From contig NW_026970697.1 in NCBI RefSeq assembly GCF_963678635.1, positions 186,001 through 250,000 on the forward strand: DNA of 64,000 nucleotides, given 5' to 3'. Below the pieces are notes generated by a model. It searched no databases, was not told where the DNA came from, and saw nothing but the letters and a program-made list of their open reading frames with translations. Source of the stretch: Symsagittifera roscoffensis (lineage: Eukaryota; Xenacoelomorpha; Acoela; Convolutidae). This document shows, one piece after another, positions 36,801-47,960 of this stretch. The first letter of the stretch is position 1. Every line of letters starts with the position of its first letter. A program made the position numbers and the translations under genes.

Positions 36801-39039
36801 CATAAAAATGATAAAAATTGAGTTTTCTGCGGAGTGGTAAAAACTAAAACTTGTTAAATTGAAACGTTGTTTAGTGGAGCAATAGAATTGAGAGTAAGTT
36901 GGGAAAATGTTTTTTTTCTCAAACTAAATCACAAAAAATTGATTTTGTGTTTAAACATGAATTTGCTTATCAACAATTTAGTTGCTAACCAAAATGTTTT
37001 CAAAGAAAAGTATCTTGCAATTTTCACAATTTTAAGTCATTTCAAAAATATGCAATTTGAGACGTAATCAATTTTTTTTTACAATTTGTGATAATGTCTA
37101 CACTTTTTTCTTCAGACTCTCCTCCTGACAATCTCCCTCTCAAACAAAACGAGCGACCTTGAATCAAGACTGAACTCAATGGAAACTAACCAATTGGACA
37201 AAAAACAAGATGTATGTTCATGTAACTTGTCCTTTGTAATTTAGAAAAGGTATTTGGAAATTTTTTTAAAAAAAAATTGCCACTAACATCATATTAGCAG
37301 CAATTTAGCTGGGCTTTCCCACAAATAAAAAAAATATTTTTTTCCCTGGAAGAGTAAAACGAACTTTTGTTAATTTGCATCTTTGCTTATTAGAACAAAA
37401 AAAATGAGAGTAAACTGGGAAATTTTTTTTTCTCAAACTAAATCACAAAAATTTGTTTAAGATTTTGTGTTTTAACATGCATTTGCTCATCAAAACTTTA
37501 GTGGCTAACCGGAGATAATTCCAGAGAATAATTACTAAAAAACCTTGAAAAATTTTTTTTTCTGTGTCATATCGATCAAATTTATGCATCTTGCAAATTT
37601 AACAAACTCAAGTCATTTCAAAAATATGCACTTTGAGACGAAATAATTTTTTTTTCATAATTTGTGATAACATATAGTCTTTTAGAATTGCAGTAAATAT
37701 ATTTCAGGAAACAAACATCATCGTTTTTCAACGACGAGGTCAATTTGATGTTGATTTCCATAGAAATTTCTCCGAATACGAGAATGGTTTTGGAGGCTCA
37801 ACCACCATGTCAGACTTTTGGCTGGGATTGAAAACAATGCATAACTTGACCAAACAAGGAAAATGGAAATTAAGAATCTGGACGCGGCAATTCTTAGACA
37901 ATCTAGTCATTTGGGGCGAATGGGAAGGTTATAGCTAGTAGTTACGTTTATTTTATTTTAAAAAAGCTGACCTTTGATTGCTTTCCAATTTCCAATGAAA
38001 GATTTCGTCTTTTTTCGGGTTGTTTGAAATAATTAAAGATTTTTATTTAAAGAAAACTTCCCATGAAGTATGTTGTACGTAATTGTTTATTTGATATAGA
38101 TTGGTACCGGAAACTACGGAAAATGAAAGTTTTTTTGCGTTTTCAGAGGGCTTTGAACAAAAGATCACGTTATTTCAGGTAAAAATAGAATATCGTTCAG
38201 TAGTACGAAAGGGGGCCAGGAGGTTTTATTCATTTTTCCTTTTCTTGTTCCTTCGTATCCTCTGAAAATTTTAGAGCTCCACAACCTTTACTAATCATTA
38301 TGATAATTTTTATAATTTTCTGTATTCAACCAAAACTTATAAAACTAGGTCAACATTTTTTTGCTGGCAAAGTTAAAATTAAACCCTCCTACAATGTGAA
38401 AATCAAGCTCCATTGTTGCATAATTTCATTTTCGGCGAGTCTAATTTGCGATCACATTTGAATTGTTTATCTAAAACAAAACTTTTAAAAATCTCAAAAG
38501 TCAAAAAAATCCATGTCAAAAATTAACTTGTACAAGTTTAAGGAGTATTTTCTTTGAGACATCAGAAATTAAAAACGTTCCGTCTATGCCACTGAAAACT
38601 AATGATCACATTGGTTTTTAAAATTTCAACCTTTTGCCACCCAAAAAGATCATTTGCCACGTCAAGACTTTCAATGCTTCTTTGTTTTTAAGACTTCACG
38701 GTCGGCCCTCACCCCTTTTACCGGTTATCAGTTGGACCAACGGTGGCGAGTAAGAACATGTGGTACCTTGACGATGCGGGTCCTGGGCCATGGGCACGTC
38801 GTGGCCTTCAATATCACAATGGAATGACCTTCAAGACTTATGACATGGGCGAAGATGGTATCTGTGCTGTTAAGCATACTGGCGGCTGGTGGTTCCGTGG
38901 ATGTCACAGTATGCACCCGAATGGAATGCAGACAACTTCGAATTCATACCAGGATGGCAGACAGATGTCAATCACAAATGAGACAGGACAACGAACATGG
39001 ATTTCTTACAGTGAGATGACAATGATACGTATTGGATGA
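27635..39039 (+). CDS. Type II membrane protein with fibrinogen-related domain, copy B
   Basis: Exons 27,635-27,886, then 36,595-36,696 or 37,116-37,211, then 37,708-37,927 and 38,693-39,039. All are open, with matching phases and GT-AG ends. The product, about 305 residues, has the same architecture as copy A and is apparently intact. The first intron is about 8.7 kb. FReD landmarks are VFQRR, GFG, FWLGL, YRLSVG, YHNGM, GGWWF and the last cysteine pair. No exon for the N-terminal FReD subdomain (the segment before GGW.VFQRR with its own cysteine pair) is seen between the coil exons and 37,708, and that intron is a duplicate of the one before it. The sequence does not reveal the ligand; recognition at the cell surface is inferred from the family and topology. 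Confidence 0.82.
28157..28261 (+). other. Candidate in-frame microexon pair, copy B
   Basis: 28,157-28,178 (22 bases) and 28,248-28,261 (14 bases), with the same splice signals as in copy A. Joined, they encode HGHHGHHGVRTC in frame. The histidine-glycine run could bind metal; the cysteine could pair chains. Not proven to be exons. Confidence 0.3.
28180..32950. repeat. Tandem array of decayed cassette copies in the first intron, arm B
   Basis: Inverted partner of the array in arm A but shorter. The ACTCAAAATGAGCATC phrase occurs at about 28,712, 30,075, 31,433 and 32,356, four times against six in arm A. Each unit repeats the putative microexon 2 region and its following intron. The ~200-base insert with GGGCGCC motifs is at about 32,540-32,745. 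Confidence 0.75.
33668..33776. repeat. GC-rich terminal-inverted-repeat hairpin, B1
   Basis: Partner of 9,718-9,826; same terminal inverted repeat and inner stems. Confidence 0.65.
34138..34229. repeat. GC-rich terminal-inverted-repeat hairpin, B2
   Basis: Partner of 9,264-9,355, including the perfect GGGCAC-TTC-GTGCCC inner hairpin. Confidence 0.7.
34830..35840. mobile_element. Long foldback element, copy B
   Basis: Reverse-complement partner of 7,600-8,665, in the same intron position of gene B. Relative to A it has lost the AATTAACGCGCGATAATTTTCGCGC segment near 35,630, so the two copies have begun to diverge by small deletions. Confidence 0.6.
36595..36696 (+). CDS. Coiled-coil exon variant 1, copy B
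   Basis: 102 bases, phase 0 at both ends, acceptor TTGTTCAG, donor GTACGT. Starts TLLVTLTISF, then SNKTSDLESRLNSMETNQL. It would extend the membrane helix begun in the first exon to about 24 hydrophobic residues. Confidence 0.75.
37116..37211 (+). CDS. Coiled-coil exon variant 2, copy B
   Basis: 96 bases, phase 0 at both ends, acceptor TTCTTCAG, donor GTATGT. Starts TLLLTISL, then the same coil. The exon plus its downstream intron is a ~500-base duplicate of variant 1 and its intron. Confidence 0.75.
37708..37927 (+). CDS. FReD exon 1, copy B
   Basis: 220 bases, phase 0 acceptor (ATTTCAG) and phase 1 donor. Encodes the VFQRR, DFHRNF, GFG, FWLGL and MHNLT blocks. One replacement and two silent changes versus copy A. 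Confidence 0.9.
38693..39039 (+). CDS. FReD exon 2 (C-terminal), copy B
   Basis: 347 bases, ending in TGA. Encodes FTVGPHPFYRLSVG, YHNGM, CAVKHTGGWWF..CHS, NGM and the final MTMIRIG. Relative to copy A the changes cluster after GGWWF (N/R, H/Y, N/D, T/R, A/T, R/Q, Y/W). Confidence 0.9.
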
Positions 39040-40310
39040 CTCAACCAACGATCAAAACGCTGTTCAAGTGACGAAGCCGAAGTCTTAGATTAGAAAAGTT
39101 TGAAATACAGACAATATTGATTCCAAAATTGGCTTTTTTCCTCCCCTCCCCCCGCCCTCCTCGCATAAGCATCATTTATATGGTTATTACAATGGGTTTT
39201 AAAGGGTTAAATATGAAGACAAACTATATTTTTCATAGCCTAATCAATTTTTTTACAATCGGACAAGGTGAACAGAAAAAAGGGGGATGAACCCTTGCAT
39301 AGGGGGAGGGGGAAAGATCCCCAATAATTAACAGGAAAAGAGCCCCAATATTTAACAGAGGAGGTTCAATCACATCTCTACGTTTAATTAAAAGAAATGT
39401 CTAATAGTGCCTAAATTCTTCATTCTGGATTTTTGAAATGAACCAAAAGTTGAAAAAATACCGCTAATTTTTAAAGCAGACATGCTAAATTAAATTTTGA
39501 TGAAACAATTGTAGATGAAGCATTTTGTCAAATATGAAATTTGATAATCCCTTGTTGAACAAAAAAAATTGAAAATTTGAAAAATTGTTTCAGCTTGAGA
39601 ACTCAGACTGATTCATTTAACATCTGGCTTGCTGTGTTTCGAGACACTGAAAGTTTGATGAGCCGATGTTGGTTTTGCGCCAGAAAAGTAACTCTGTCCA
39701 ATGTCTGTCTTAGTTAATCTTTTCATTCATTAATTTGATAACGTTACCTGATTTATATAATTTAGTGATTCATCAGTGATCTGGAATTTTTTGTCTGTAA
39801 ATAGAATTCGATGTTCATACGGAGGCCTATAGCCAAAAAAATTTGAACTGCTTTTTATTTGAATTAAATTTTATAATAAACACCCAGAATCAAATTACAG
39901 ATTCAAAATACACGTAATTAGACTAAATCGAATTGGTTATTGTTTTTATATTACCTTTCATACTAAACCGGGTTGAATTTGCGAGTGTGAGTATACCAGT
40001 CGGATAGTATAAGCCAGACGAAAGCTTGCAGAGTATCTATACAAAACAAAAACTCCGTAAAAAGGTAAACAAACCAGCCAAAAAGTGACGTCGCGTGTAT
40101 GAAACTTGGGTGTCTTCCGTTTAAGCAATTTTGGCCGGTTTATACGACCGGAAGCTGATTTATATTTTGACTGGATTTATACAGAATTAGGCATAGAATG
40201 ATCCATTCTAGTATTTGGTATCGATGAAACTTTTACTGTACTTATTAACGGTTTTCAGAATCTGATTCAACTATGAAACATAAAAGCTAAATTACAATGA
40301 TGATTTTTGA
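39040..40310. other. 3' flank of FReD gene B
   Basis: No gene seen. Partner of 3,086-4,329. A possible distant polyadenylation signal AATAAA lies near 39,885. The C-rich patch at 39,140-39,165 is shared. Confidence 0.6.
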
Positions 40311-41110
40311 TGAGTTGTGCCTAAAGCATAGACATTAGATCTATAATCATCAATGAAACTAATTCAATTAGTTTTTATATGGAAACTAAATCGCTGGAAT
40401 TTAAATCAAATTACAATTGAGGTTTATATTTTCCTTCATTAGGTATAACAGTGAAATTATAAATTAAAACTTTTTTTCGGATTCAAAAAACCTATAATAA
40501 AAATCTACTGAAATTCGTTATTTTGCTTACAAACCCGTCAAAATTCGAAAAAGAATAGCCGTGTAAACAATGTTTCATTTATATACCGTAGATAAAGATT
40601 AAGGATTGTTGAGCATACCACGTCTACACGGCTCTTGCACCCCTATTTTTCCGACTCTTGAAGAAAGTGAGAACATTTGTTTGCTGTGTTTTATTCAAAC
40701 ATCTGCACAAGAAGTCATTTCTTTGTTCAGAGTTTATCTATTGTACTTGCAATGAACAAGAGTTGATTTTCTATACGAGCAAGAAGCACGTTAATTCTAC
40801 CTCAAAGTCAACAAAGTGTTTCTCGTGCGAGAAAACAGTCCAAGCTAAAATTTAATTCAACAACAAGGCAAAAAATAAGGAGACAAAGCAGGAAAACGGA
40901 GTGATTCCGTCGCTGAGTTGAAAAAAAACCTAAAAAACGAGAACAATAGTGAAAAACTATGAGATGAGTTGAATACCTGTCAACACATTCTGACAGACAC
41001 CGAGATGTAAAATGGACGACACAGGATATTCAAATTTCAACTTTCGAGAACAGAACCCATTCTAGTCAATGAAAACCTGGATCAAGTCTTTGAAACTTTG
41101 ATTGCGTTGC
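40311..41110. other. Arm B-only segment at the identity boundary
   Basis: About 800 bases present in B and missing from A, where the flanking sequences are adjacent at about 3,060-3,085. It contains a small frame with several cysteines (40,658-40,855, CCVLF..C..CTC..C..C) that I cannot assign. It may be an insertion in B or a deletion in A. Confidence 0.55.
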
Positions 41111-43800
41111 GAAAATTGACATTTCTCTGGGATTTCTGTTACATAATTTGAAAACAGACGAATATCGTTATTTCTCTTTTTGTGAGAATAACACTCTCTT
41201 CGAGAAATCTATGCTGCTCTGTACTGATGCAGACTTGACGAATATGCAGAACAAAACCAATAAGCAAGAGATCTTGGAAATTTGTACGCAAGAGGGTCAA
41301 AATACGAATTGTTTGATCACTAACGTCACCATTTTTGCCGCATTGCTTAAAAGTGTACCAATGGTAACTGCAGATTCAGTGATTCCCGAACCACTTCTGG
41401 AAAATCATCAAGTTAACTTTTTCGTTTCGGATTCACGGAAGCAAATACACAATTACAACTGTTTTGTTTTGAGTAATTGCGGTTCATTCGCGTAGAGATA
41501 AAACTCTTGAAACTTCCAGATTGAAAATCTTTTGATCCGGATTATGACCCGAAACAGTTTCCCGCGGCTTCGATGGGTCATTTGGCAAAAATGGAAGCTG
41601 TATCAGAAAAAAAACAGATTTACTTACCATAACGTCTTTGAAGATGGAAAAATGTGGGCCACTTAGCTCGGAGAAGTTTTGGTAAAATCAATAATACAAT
41701 CATAATCTTACGACACAACAACAATTATGCTTATGTCAATAATATCGACCTTTTTTTTTCAAATATTTTAGATACAAAACTTGCTACACAATTTTTCATA
41801 AGTCAAACAATTCCCTTGAACATATTCTACGATGCAAAAATCGAATAAAAAATGGTACTCCAAAACAGCTTAGCTATGACGTAGGTTCAAAAATGAGATT
41901 ACGAAAAATCAATTTTGATCAATAAAAATTGCAATTTTTTTAATTTGAAACAATTGGCGTACCGAGTGAGGAGTTCAAATCGAAAGAAAATCATCATCCG
42001 GAGAAGTAAAACCCACTTTTGAAACAATTTTATCCAAAATGCTTGACAAACCCAGATTTCTGTGCGAGAACAATCCGCAACACCTAGTTTTTGATTTTCT
42101 GGTACTTTTGGACTTGTTGGCTGACCAAACAAAAGCAGAGATGCAATCGAAATTTCAAAAAACAAAGACCAAAATAACTACATGCGCTTTATTAGTATCC
42201 CTAATGAGCGAGGCGGTATCAAAAGAAATGATCCCAGAGAATACAATGACGAATGTGACGAAGACGAGAAAAAATTAGACGCATTCACTCTCTTTTTCGA
42301 GTTTCAAAAAAACAACAATTGGTTGATTTGGTGCAATATCTAACGCGACACTTCAAAACTCTACTAGTAGAAAGATTCAGCCCCTAAAAAACTTTTATCT
42401 CTTTTTCAACCCGATCATCGAAAAAAATGAAGCTTCCCGCATCTGTTTCTTGTTTCTTTCAATCTTGGAGACATTCAGGCTCTGAACAATTTTAACATTT
42501 TGGGTGGAGCTACTACGTTAGACTGTTTTCTATGAAATGGCAAAGCCAGTGACATGAAAAGATACCGTCCCTCGCTACTCTCAACAAGCTAGATGAAGAA
42601 AAACTAGCTCTGGTTGATGATTTTTTTGAAAGTAAAAGTAAGAACAGCAACACCCACGATAACGATTAACACCACTTTCAGAAGTTTCTCAAAATTACGT
42701 AATATGAAGAGCAAGCTATAAAACACGGAACTAAAAAGCATACACCTCCTATAATACTGGAAAACTAAAATTGCATAAAATTAGCTCGGAAAAGTGGCAA
42801 CATTTCACAATTTTTTTATAGTTCCAATCTTTGATGCTATGGAGATAAAGATTGAAACCTATCACAATAAGGGGATGGACATGTTAAACCTCGAGTGCAC
42901 ACTATCGATTCTAGCTGTATTTGTCTAAACAGGTCAACAGACTATCAGTTTTATCCGATCTTCTCAAGTCATAGGGACTTGCTTAAAAAATAGGGGCAGA
43001 AAAGACTGTTGACCTGTCAATTGTTTTCACTAAAAGAACAGTAGCAAACGAGATGTTAATTCGAAGATCTGACAACTTGAAAAAATCAATCGCTGGAAAT
43101 GATGAGAGTCATTTCTATCCTTACTATTTGTGTCAGGATATGCCCACAAGGTTGTTTACGAGATGGGACCACCTTAGAAAAACACAAAACTCGGGCTCAA
43201 AGCAAGGCAAATTTGGGTTTGCCATTTTTAAACTGTGTTTGTTTCATATAGCAACCGAAACTGAAAAAAAAATCGAAAGCTACTTTATTACAGGAACTCA
43301 GAAAAAATCGGTTGCTTCAGTGTTGATAGTATTTGCGACTATTGTAAAACTGTTCTTGAAGAAAGGTGACGTTATTTCATTTCTGTCATTCCAGAAGCGG
43401 GATCTTTCTTGAGATGATAGCAAACGAGGAATCAAAAAAATGTGCGAGCTTCGAAAAGATTACATTCGAGAAAATGTCTTCTCCGTAGACAAAATGTGGG
43501 AATGTAGGTTGTTAGATCATTTAAAAAACAGTAGACGCAAAAAATCACGTTTAAATTAACTTTTGCTGCAAAAGACCTCTTTCTTCTAAATCATTTTTGC
43601 AAACACTTAGAGATCGAAACAAGATTTGTCTATGTGCAATGCGATCTCAAGGTTCCCGATGATCTAAATTTAAAATATTCCAATATCCCACCAAATTTCA
43701 AAAGTATCGATGTCGCCAGAAATGTTAATTTATTTCAATATTTACCCAAAAACTCTTACTATTGATTTACCAAGAACCAAAAAACGATTATACTTTCAAT
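41110..43800 (+). mobile_element. Broken Polinton/Maverick-type PolB element fossil, copy B
   Basis: Successive plus-strand coding-like stretches show features of protein-primed family B DNA polymerases of Polintons: an ESYFITG stretch (43,270), a MWEC motif (43,493) and a later VPDDL...IPPNFKS stretch (43,650-43,695). The first two thirds have a homologue in A (1,640-3,085); the polymerase part is only here. The fossil is broken, with well over ten interruptions. Parts expected elsewhere in such elements (integrase, capsid genes, long terminal repeats) were not found. The age is old relative to the arm duplication. Confidence 0.5.
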
Positions 43801-43979
43801 CTACAGCGTAAACGTAACACACCAATAAATTTCACCAATAAGATAACGCGCACGGAAAACTTTTCGAAAAAAACTTGAGATTCCTTGATTCTTTCCAAAA
43901 AATTGTAACTTTGTCCAAAAACTTGATCTAATTTATTACACGGCAAACTCGGGCGCCACAAAAAACGTAAAATTTGAAA

Positions 43980-45050
43980 CACTGAAATCTATAACCTATT
44001 TCAATGCATTAGGAAAGCTATTCCCTATAGGGTGATGACAAGTAAATTATATACTCATTGTTAATACGTGGGGGTCATCGCCCCCACCCGATTTTGCCCC
44101 ATTCTTTATAATGAATATTGTATATTTTCGATTGTTCACATCATTTCATTTGACATAATTTTCCTTGCAAAACGATTATCAACCAGTTTTTTAAGCATTT
44201 GAGTTCTTTAAGCTCGGCCAATATATAGTTCTCATATAGATGAGTTTCAAACCTATTCTCTGTAAGTATACGCTAAGCTTTTCAGCTGGAATTTTTTTTT
44301 CAACGTTACTATCTTTATAGTAGCTTTCATCTTAATGTAATGCTGTGTAACATTAATATCGTATGTTGGTGATCAAAGTCAACGTTTTTTTATAATGACT
44401 TAGACGTGTCGACATGAAGTATCAGTTTGGTTTCTAAATATTGCGGCTCTTCTCCACTTTCCCTCCACCAGGTTTTATGCACGAAACTGCCAAATTTATT
44501 ACTTTTATATCCTGACCTGAATCCGCTGTGGAAAATTTCTATAGGCTAGTTTAGACTAACCAAACTCAATCAAAACGGTCATAAATTTCAATCAACAACT
44601 CCAGCAGATGAAAATTAGCCAAAATTACCGAAAACGGGGAAATTGTTAATCAGTCAAACTAAGTTCAAGTCACTTGCAAAACTTTGCACAGAAAAAAAAA
44701 TTGAGCAAAATCCCTTCAACGGAAAAAAATGTTCAATGTTTTTGATGAAAAATTAAGCATCTTAAGCGGTTTGCAAAATCTATTTCGGAATATCAATTTG
44801 TTTTAGTATAAATTTTTGCGTGATAGATTGGCGCAAGCTAGCCAAAACAACCTGTGATTGTTCATGAGACAAATTGCTCTTTTTGACGTTCAGCTATATT
44901 TAAGGCTGAGCGAATGAGAACCAAAAAACAGTTATAAAGGGTCAACTAGGATGAAAACACCTTTTTAGTATGTTAATATATTGGCCAGTGGGGGACTCGA
45001 AACTACATTGGAATAGTCTACTTAGTTTTGGTACATTTAGTATAGACCGC
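43980..45050. repeat. Outer part of arm B, non-coding, diverged
   Basis: Partner of 1-1,640 at lower identity; no gene seen. Confidence 0.65.
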
Positions 45051-45239
45051 TCGGCGATCCTGCCCTGTTAAGTTTCATATGCATTTATACGGTTCTTTTT
45101 TACGGTGCAACACCCTCCGCCCCTGAAGAAAGAAGAACCGGAGCGAGATTAATGGTCGGTCGAGTGAGTTCACGTGTTGCGGTTCAAACAAGGGCGGACC
45201 GTACGCAAACTTCTTGTCCATATTTTAACTTAGCGATTC
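45051..45239. other. Short GC-richer linker between outer arm B and X'
   Basis: No gene. Base composition is clearly less AT-rich (for example CACCCTCCGCCCCTGAAG at 45,110), unlike both neighbours. Its partner would lie upstream of base 1, outside the window. Confidence 0.4.
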
Positions 45240-45717
45240 GGGCGATAGGGTAGTACGGAATTAGCCAACTTAAAACCTCCTCAACTTTACAAAAAATGAT
45301 CACAGGTAAAATATCTTTTCAAGTTCGAATCCCATGACAACAGTACCTATTAAATGATAGAAAACAGTGTTCAAAATTGGCTATTTATAAAATCGAACTC
45401 GGTGTGGAGAAAAAACCATCCCGAACACAATTATTCCGTCACAATCTTTCAAAGTCGGAATCATAATCGTTTTCTATCAAAACTTTTATCCTGTCTACTG
45501 AAGTGTTTTGCTCTATAAACAATCAAACCATTAAGAACTCTGTCCTTCCTGCCGAATTCGATTTTCAACTTGCGAGCATTTTGCCACAATAAAATTACGT
45601 ATACTACACACAACTCATTAACAAAAACTATGAATTTTGATATAATAGCAAATTTACAAGTGAACGGCAAATTGAAAGTGAATTCGGTTATAATTAAGAA
45701 AAGAACAGAATCCAGAG

Positions 45718-45753
<36 letters not shown>

Positions 45754-47420
45754 AAATTTTGAGAGAGAGAGAGAGAGAGAGTTTTAAACAACAACCGCCT
45801 CTCCTCCTTTACCATTTAAAACATACAACTAGCTAATTTTTTTTCTTTGACAAAAAACAGAGCTTAGTGCAACGGGGTAATTGCTCAATTCTGATTAGAT
45901 CGATCTTCCAGCTCAAAATTTAGTTAACTTTCTTCCCTCTATATCAATTCAGGGAGAAATATTTCATCTCGGTGATGATTTTTCTTTTCAATGTTGACTT
46001 CTGAAAATCAGACTAAATGAATTAAATCTAAAAAATGTACAACATCAATTTAGATACTTTTTCTCATGCTTGTTTGATTTTCGAGAATTAGTTCTAACTG
46101 AAAAAAAAAACTTTATTATTTTTTGAAATTTTTATCTGAGCTTTAAGCAATCAAGATAATTTTTTGCAAACAAAACTCTTTCACGATATAAACATTTTTC
46201 TATACCAGTTGTGAGATTTTTTCAATTTAACCTACAATATTTGATAGCTTTGAAAAACAAAATTTTCAAGATTAAATTTTTTCAAAAATCAAGGAAAACT
46301 TTGTCTTTTATTCAGTCTCAAATGACATTTTTTTTGCAAACAGAAATTTTCCAAAACTTTTTTGTCTGTTGATAGTCCAGATTGAATTTATCACTTAAAA
46401 GGGAAACTAAACACTAGGTATTACTTTTCTTTTAAATTTTCTTCTGCGCCCATGTTTTTACTAACTTAAAACAGACCAAAATTTTCAGTCACTACCTTTT
46501 TGGTGAAAGAACTTTCTGCCCAGTAAGAAAAGGGTTACGTTTTTTGTGATTTTGTGTTTACGTTTTGTGAAAATAAATTATAGCCGTTATCCTTGATGAC
46601 AAACCCTCAAGTGCATCTAATTCAATTCGAGATGTTGTTATAAGCATTGGCTTTTGTGTTCCTGATTTAAAACAAAATTGAAAAATTGTTTTGATTGATT
46701 GTTTTTAAAATAGCTAACTGACATTTGAAAAAGAATACTGAACGCAAAAAAGAGCAAAAAAATGACTTTGGCTCTCGAACTTCAAAAACTTCATATGCCC
46801 TCAATTCTCTTTGAACTTCAATAAAAGTTTGTAAATAATGCTTTTTTTGATAAAATTAACCCAATTTGAGAAAACTGGATCAAGAGTTAAAATTTTTAAA
46901 ATGGCAACATGAGGAAACAATATAATCCATTTTCGTTACTAGAAGTTGATCAAATTTTTTTGTAATTTTTAGTTTGCATTCCTTAGAATATAATAGAAAG
47001 AAATTTAAAATCAAAGTTCAGACAGCAAAAAACAAAACTGACTTTTAAAAAGTTTTCAGATTTCAAGACGAGGCCAAATTGTGCACAAGTAGGTGTATCT
47101 AGGTGACCGGAACCCAGAGATAAGTCTTCAAACATGATCCAAAAGTATTTGAGTTGATGTGAAAAAATTTCTACTAGTTCTCGATTCCGCAAATGCAAGC
47201 GAATTTTGCTAAAATGAATAGTTTCCGCTAATTTGTGTGGATTCCGGTGAATGTTCGCGAATTACGTATACTGTTTGCCGATTCCACTAAACATTTGCGA
47301 AGTCCGCTGACAGACTGCTGAATTTGCTTACAATTTGCGAATTCCACGACATTAATATTTGTTTGTGGACTCGAAACTTTGTTTCGAATTCCACAAATTT
47401 AGTTGCGGTTTCCACAATTT
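45240..47420. repeat. Block X', inverted diverged partner of 20,540-22,700
   Basis: Reads as the reverse complement of X: foldback derivative (45,240-45,460), GA microsatellite, a TCTTCCCTCTATATC segment (45,930), AT-rich stretches, and degenerate GGAATTCGC-type repeats (47,190-47,420). No gene supported. Confidence 0.7.
45723..45781. repeat. (GA)n microsatellite, two runs
   Basis: GA runs at 45,723-45,751 and 45,761-45,781. The open frame rich in RE repeats across it is an artefact. Confidence 0.95.
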
Positions 47421-47639
47421 TTGTCGCGGATTGCGAAAAATTGCCTGTTTTCGAAGCTATTTTGAGCAACACAGTGTTCTAGGTTTGTCGTCCGTGTTTT
47501 CGTCCAAAACAGCAAAGAAATTCGAATTAAAAGACGAAACGTCGCGGATTCCGCGACATCTCGTTTTTTTGCCTGTTGCCGAGTCCACTTAAATATGGAG
47601 ATAGAAATTGAGATCACTTCTGAAGGGAACAATTTAGTC

Positions 47640-47960
47640 GATATTTGAACTAACCCTGTTCTCTTTTTTTGAATAATTCAAAGAGTAAAATCAAACCAAA
47701 AAACTACGTGCAAAATCCGTGCGGTCCTATCTTGCAATCAAATCATGTTATTCTCTAAATGTTTCAAAAAAATTTTATTTTCACTGGAATTAAATCTTTT
47801 GAATTTGAAGTCTTTACTGAGAAGTTACAAAAAAAGTGGTTTGAGATTTTCCAGTTAGAGCTAAATTTTGTGTCCTTAGTTACAGCAGCAAGAACTCAAG
47901 CAAGCAAGTTTTCGATGAGGTTTGTTGCTAGTTTGGCAGCGTCTGACATTCTCTAATGAC
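47640..47960 (+). repeat. Duplicated block, first copy, coding-like
   Basis: Matches 48,900-49,230 with an offset of about 1.27 kb (GCGGTCCTATCTTGCAATCAAA at 47,721 and 48,989). The plus frame starting at 47,759 and the homologous frame at 49,025 share FEVFTE.LQ.KWFE.FQ.EL.FVSLVTAA, and several differences are silent. It may be a duplicated exon or gene remnant of unknown family. Confidence 0.4.

Larger units (their letters stand above)
26481..40310. repeat. Arm B of large inverted repeat (high identity)
   Basis: Reverse-complement partner of 3,080-20,083. The inner end is in the GTTATGCTACTACC segment (partner GGTAGTAGCATAAC near 20,070). The outer end is at the AAATTACAATGATGATTTTTGA segment near 40,305. 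It lacks the extra ~3 kb intron duplication of arm A. Confidence 0.92.

Noticed and set aside
45570-45836. Frame with a run of RE dipeptides
   Set aside because: Translation of the GA microsatellite.
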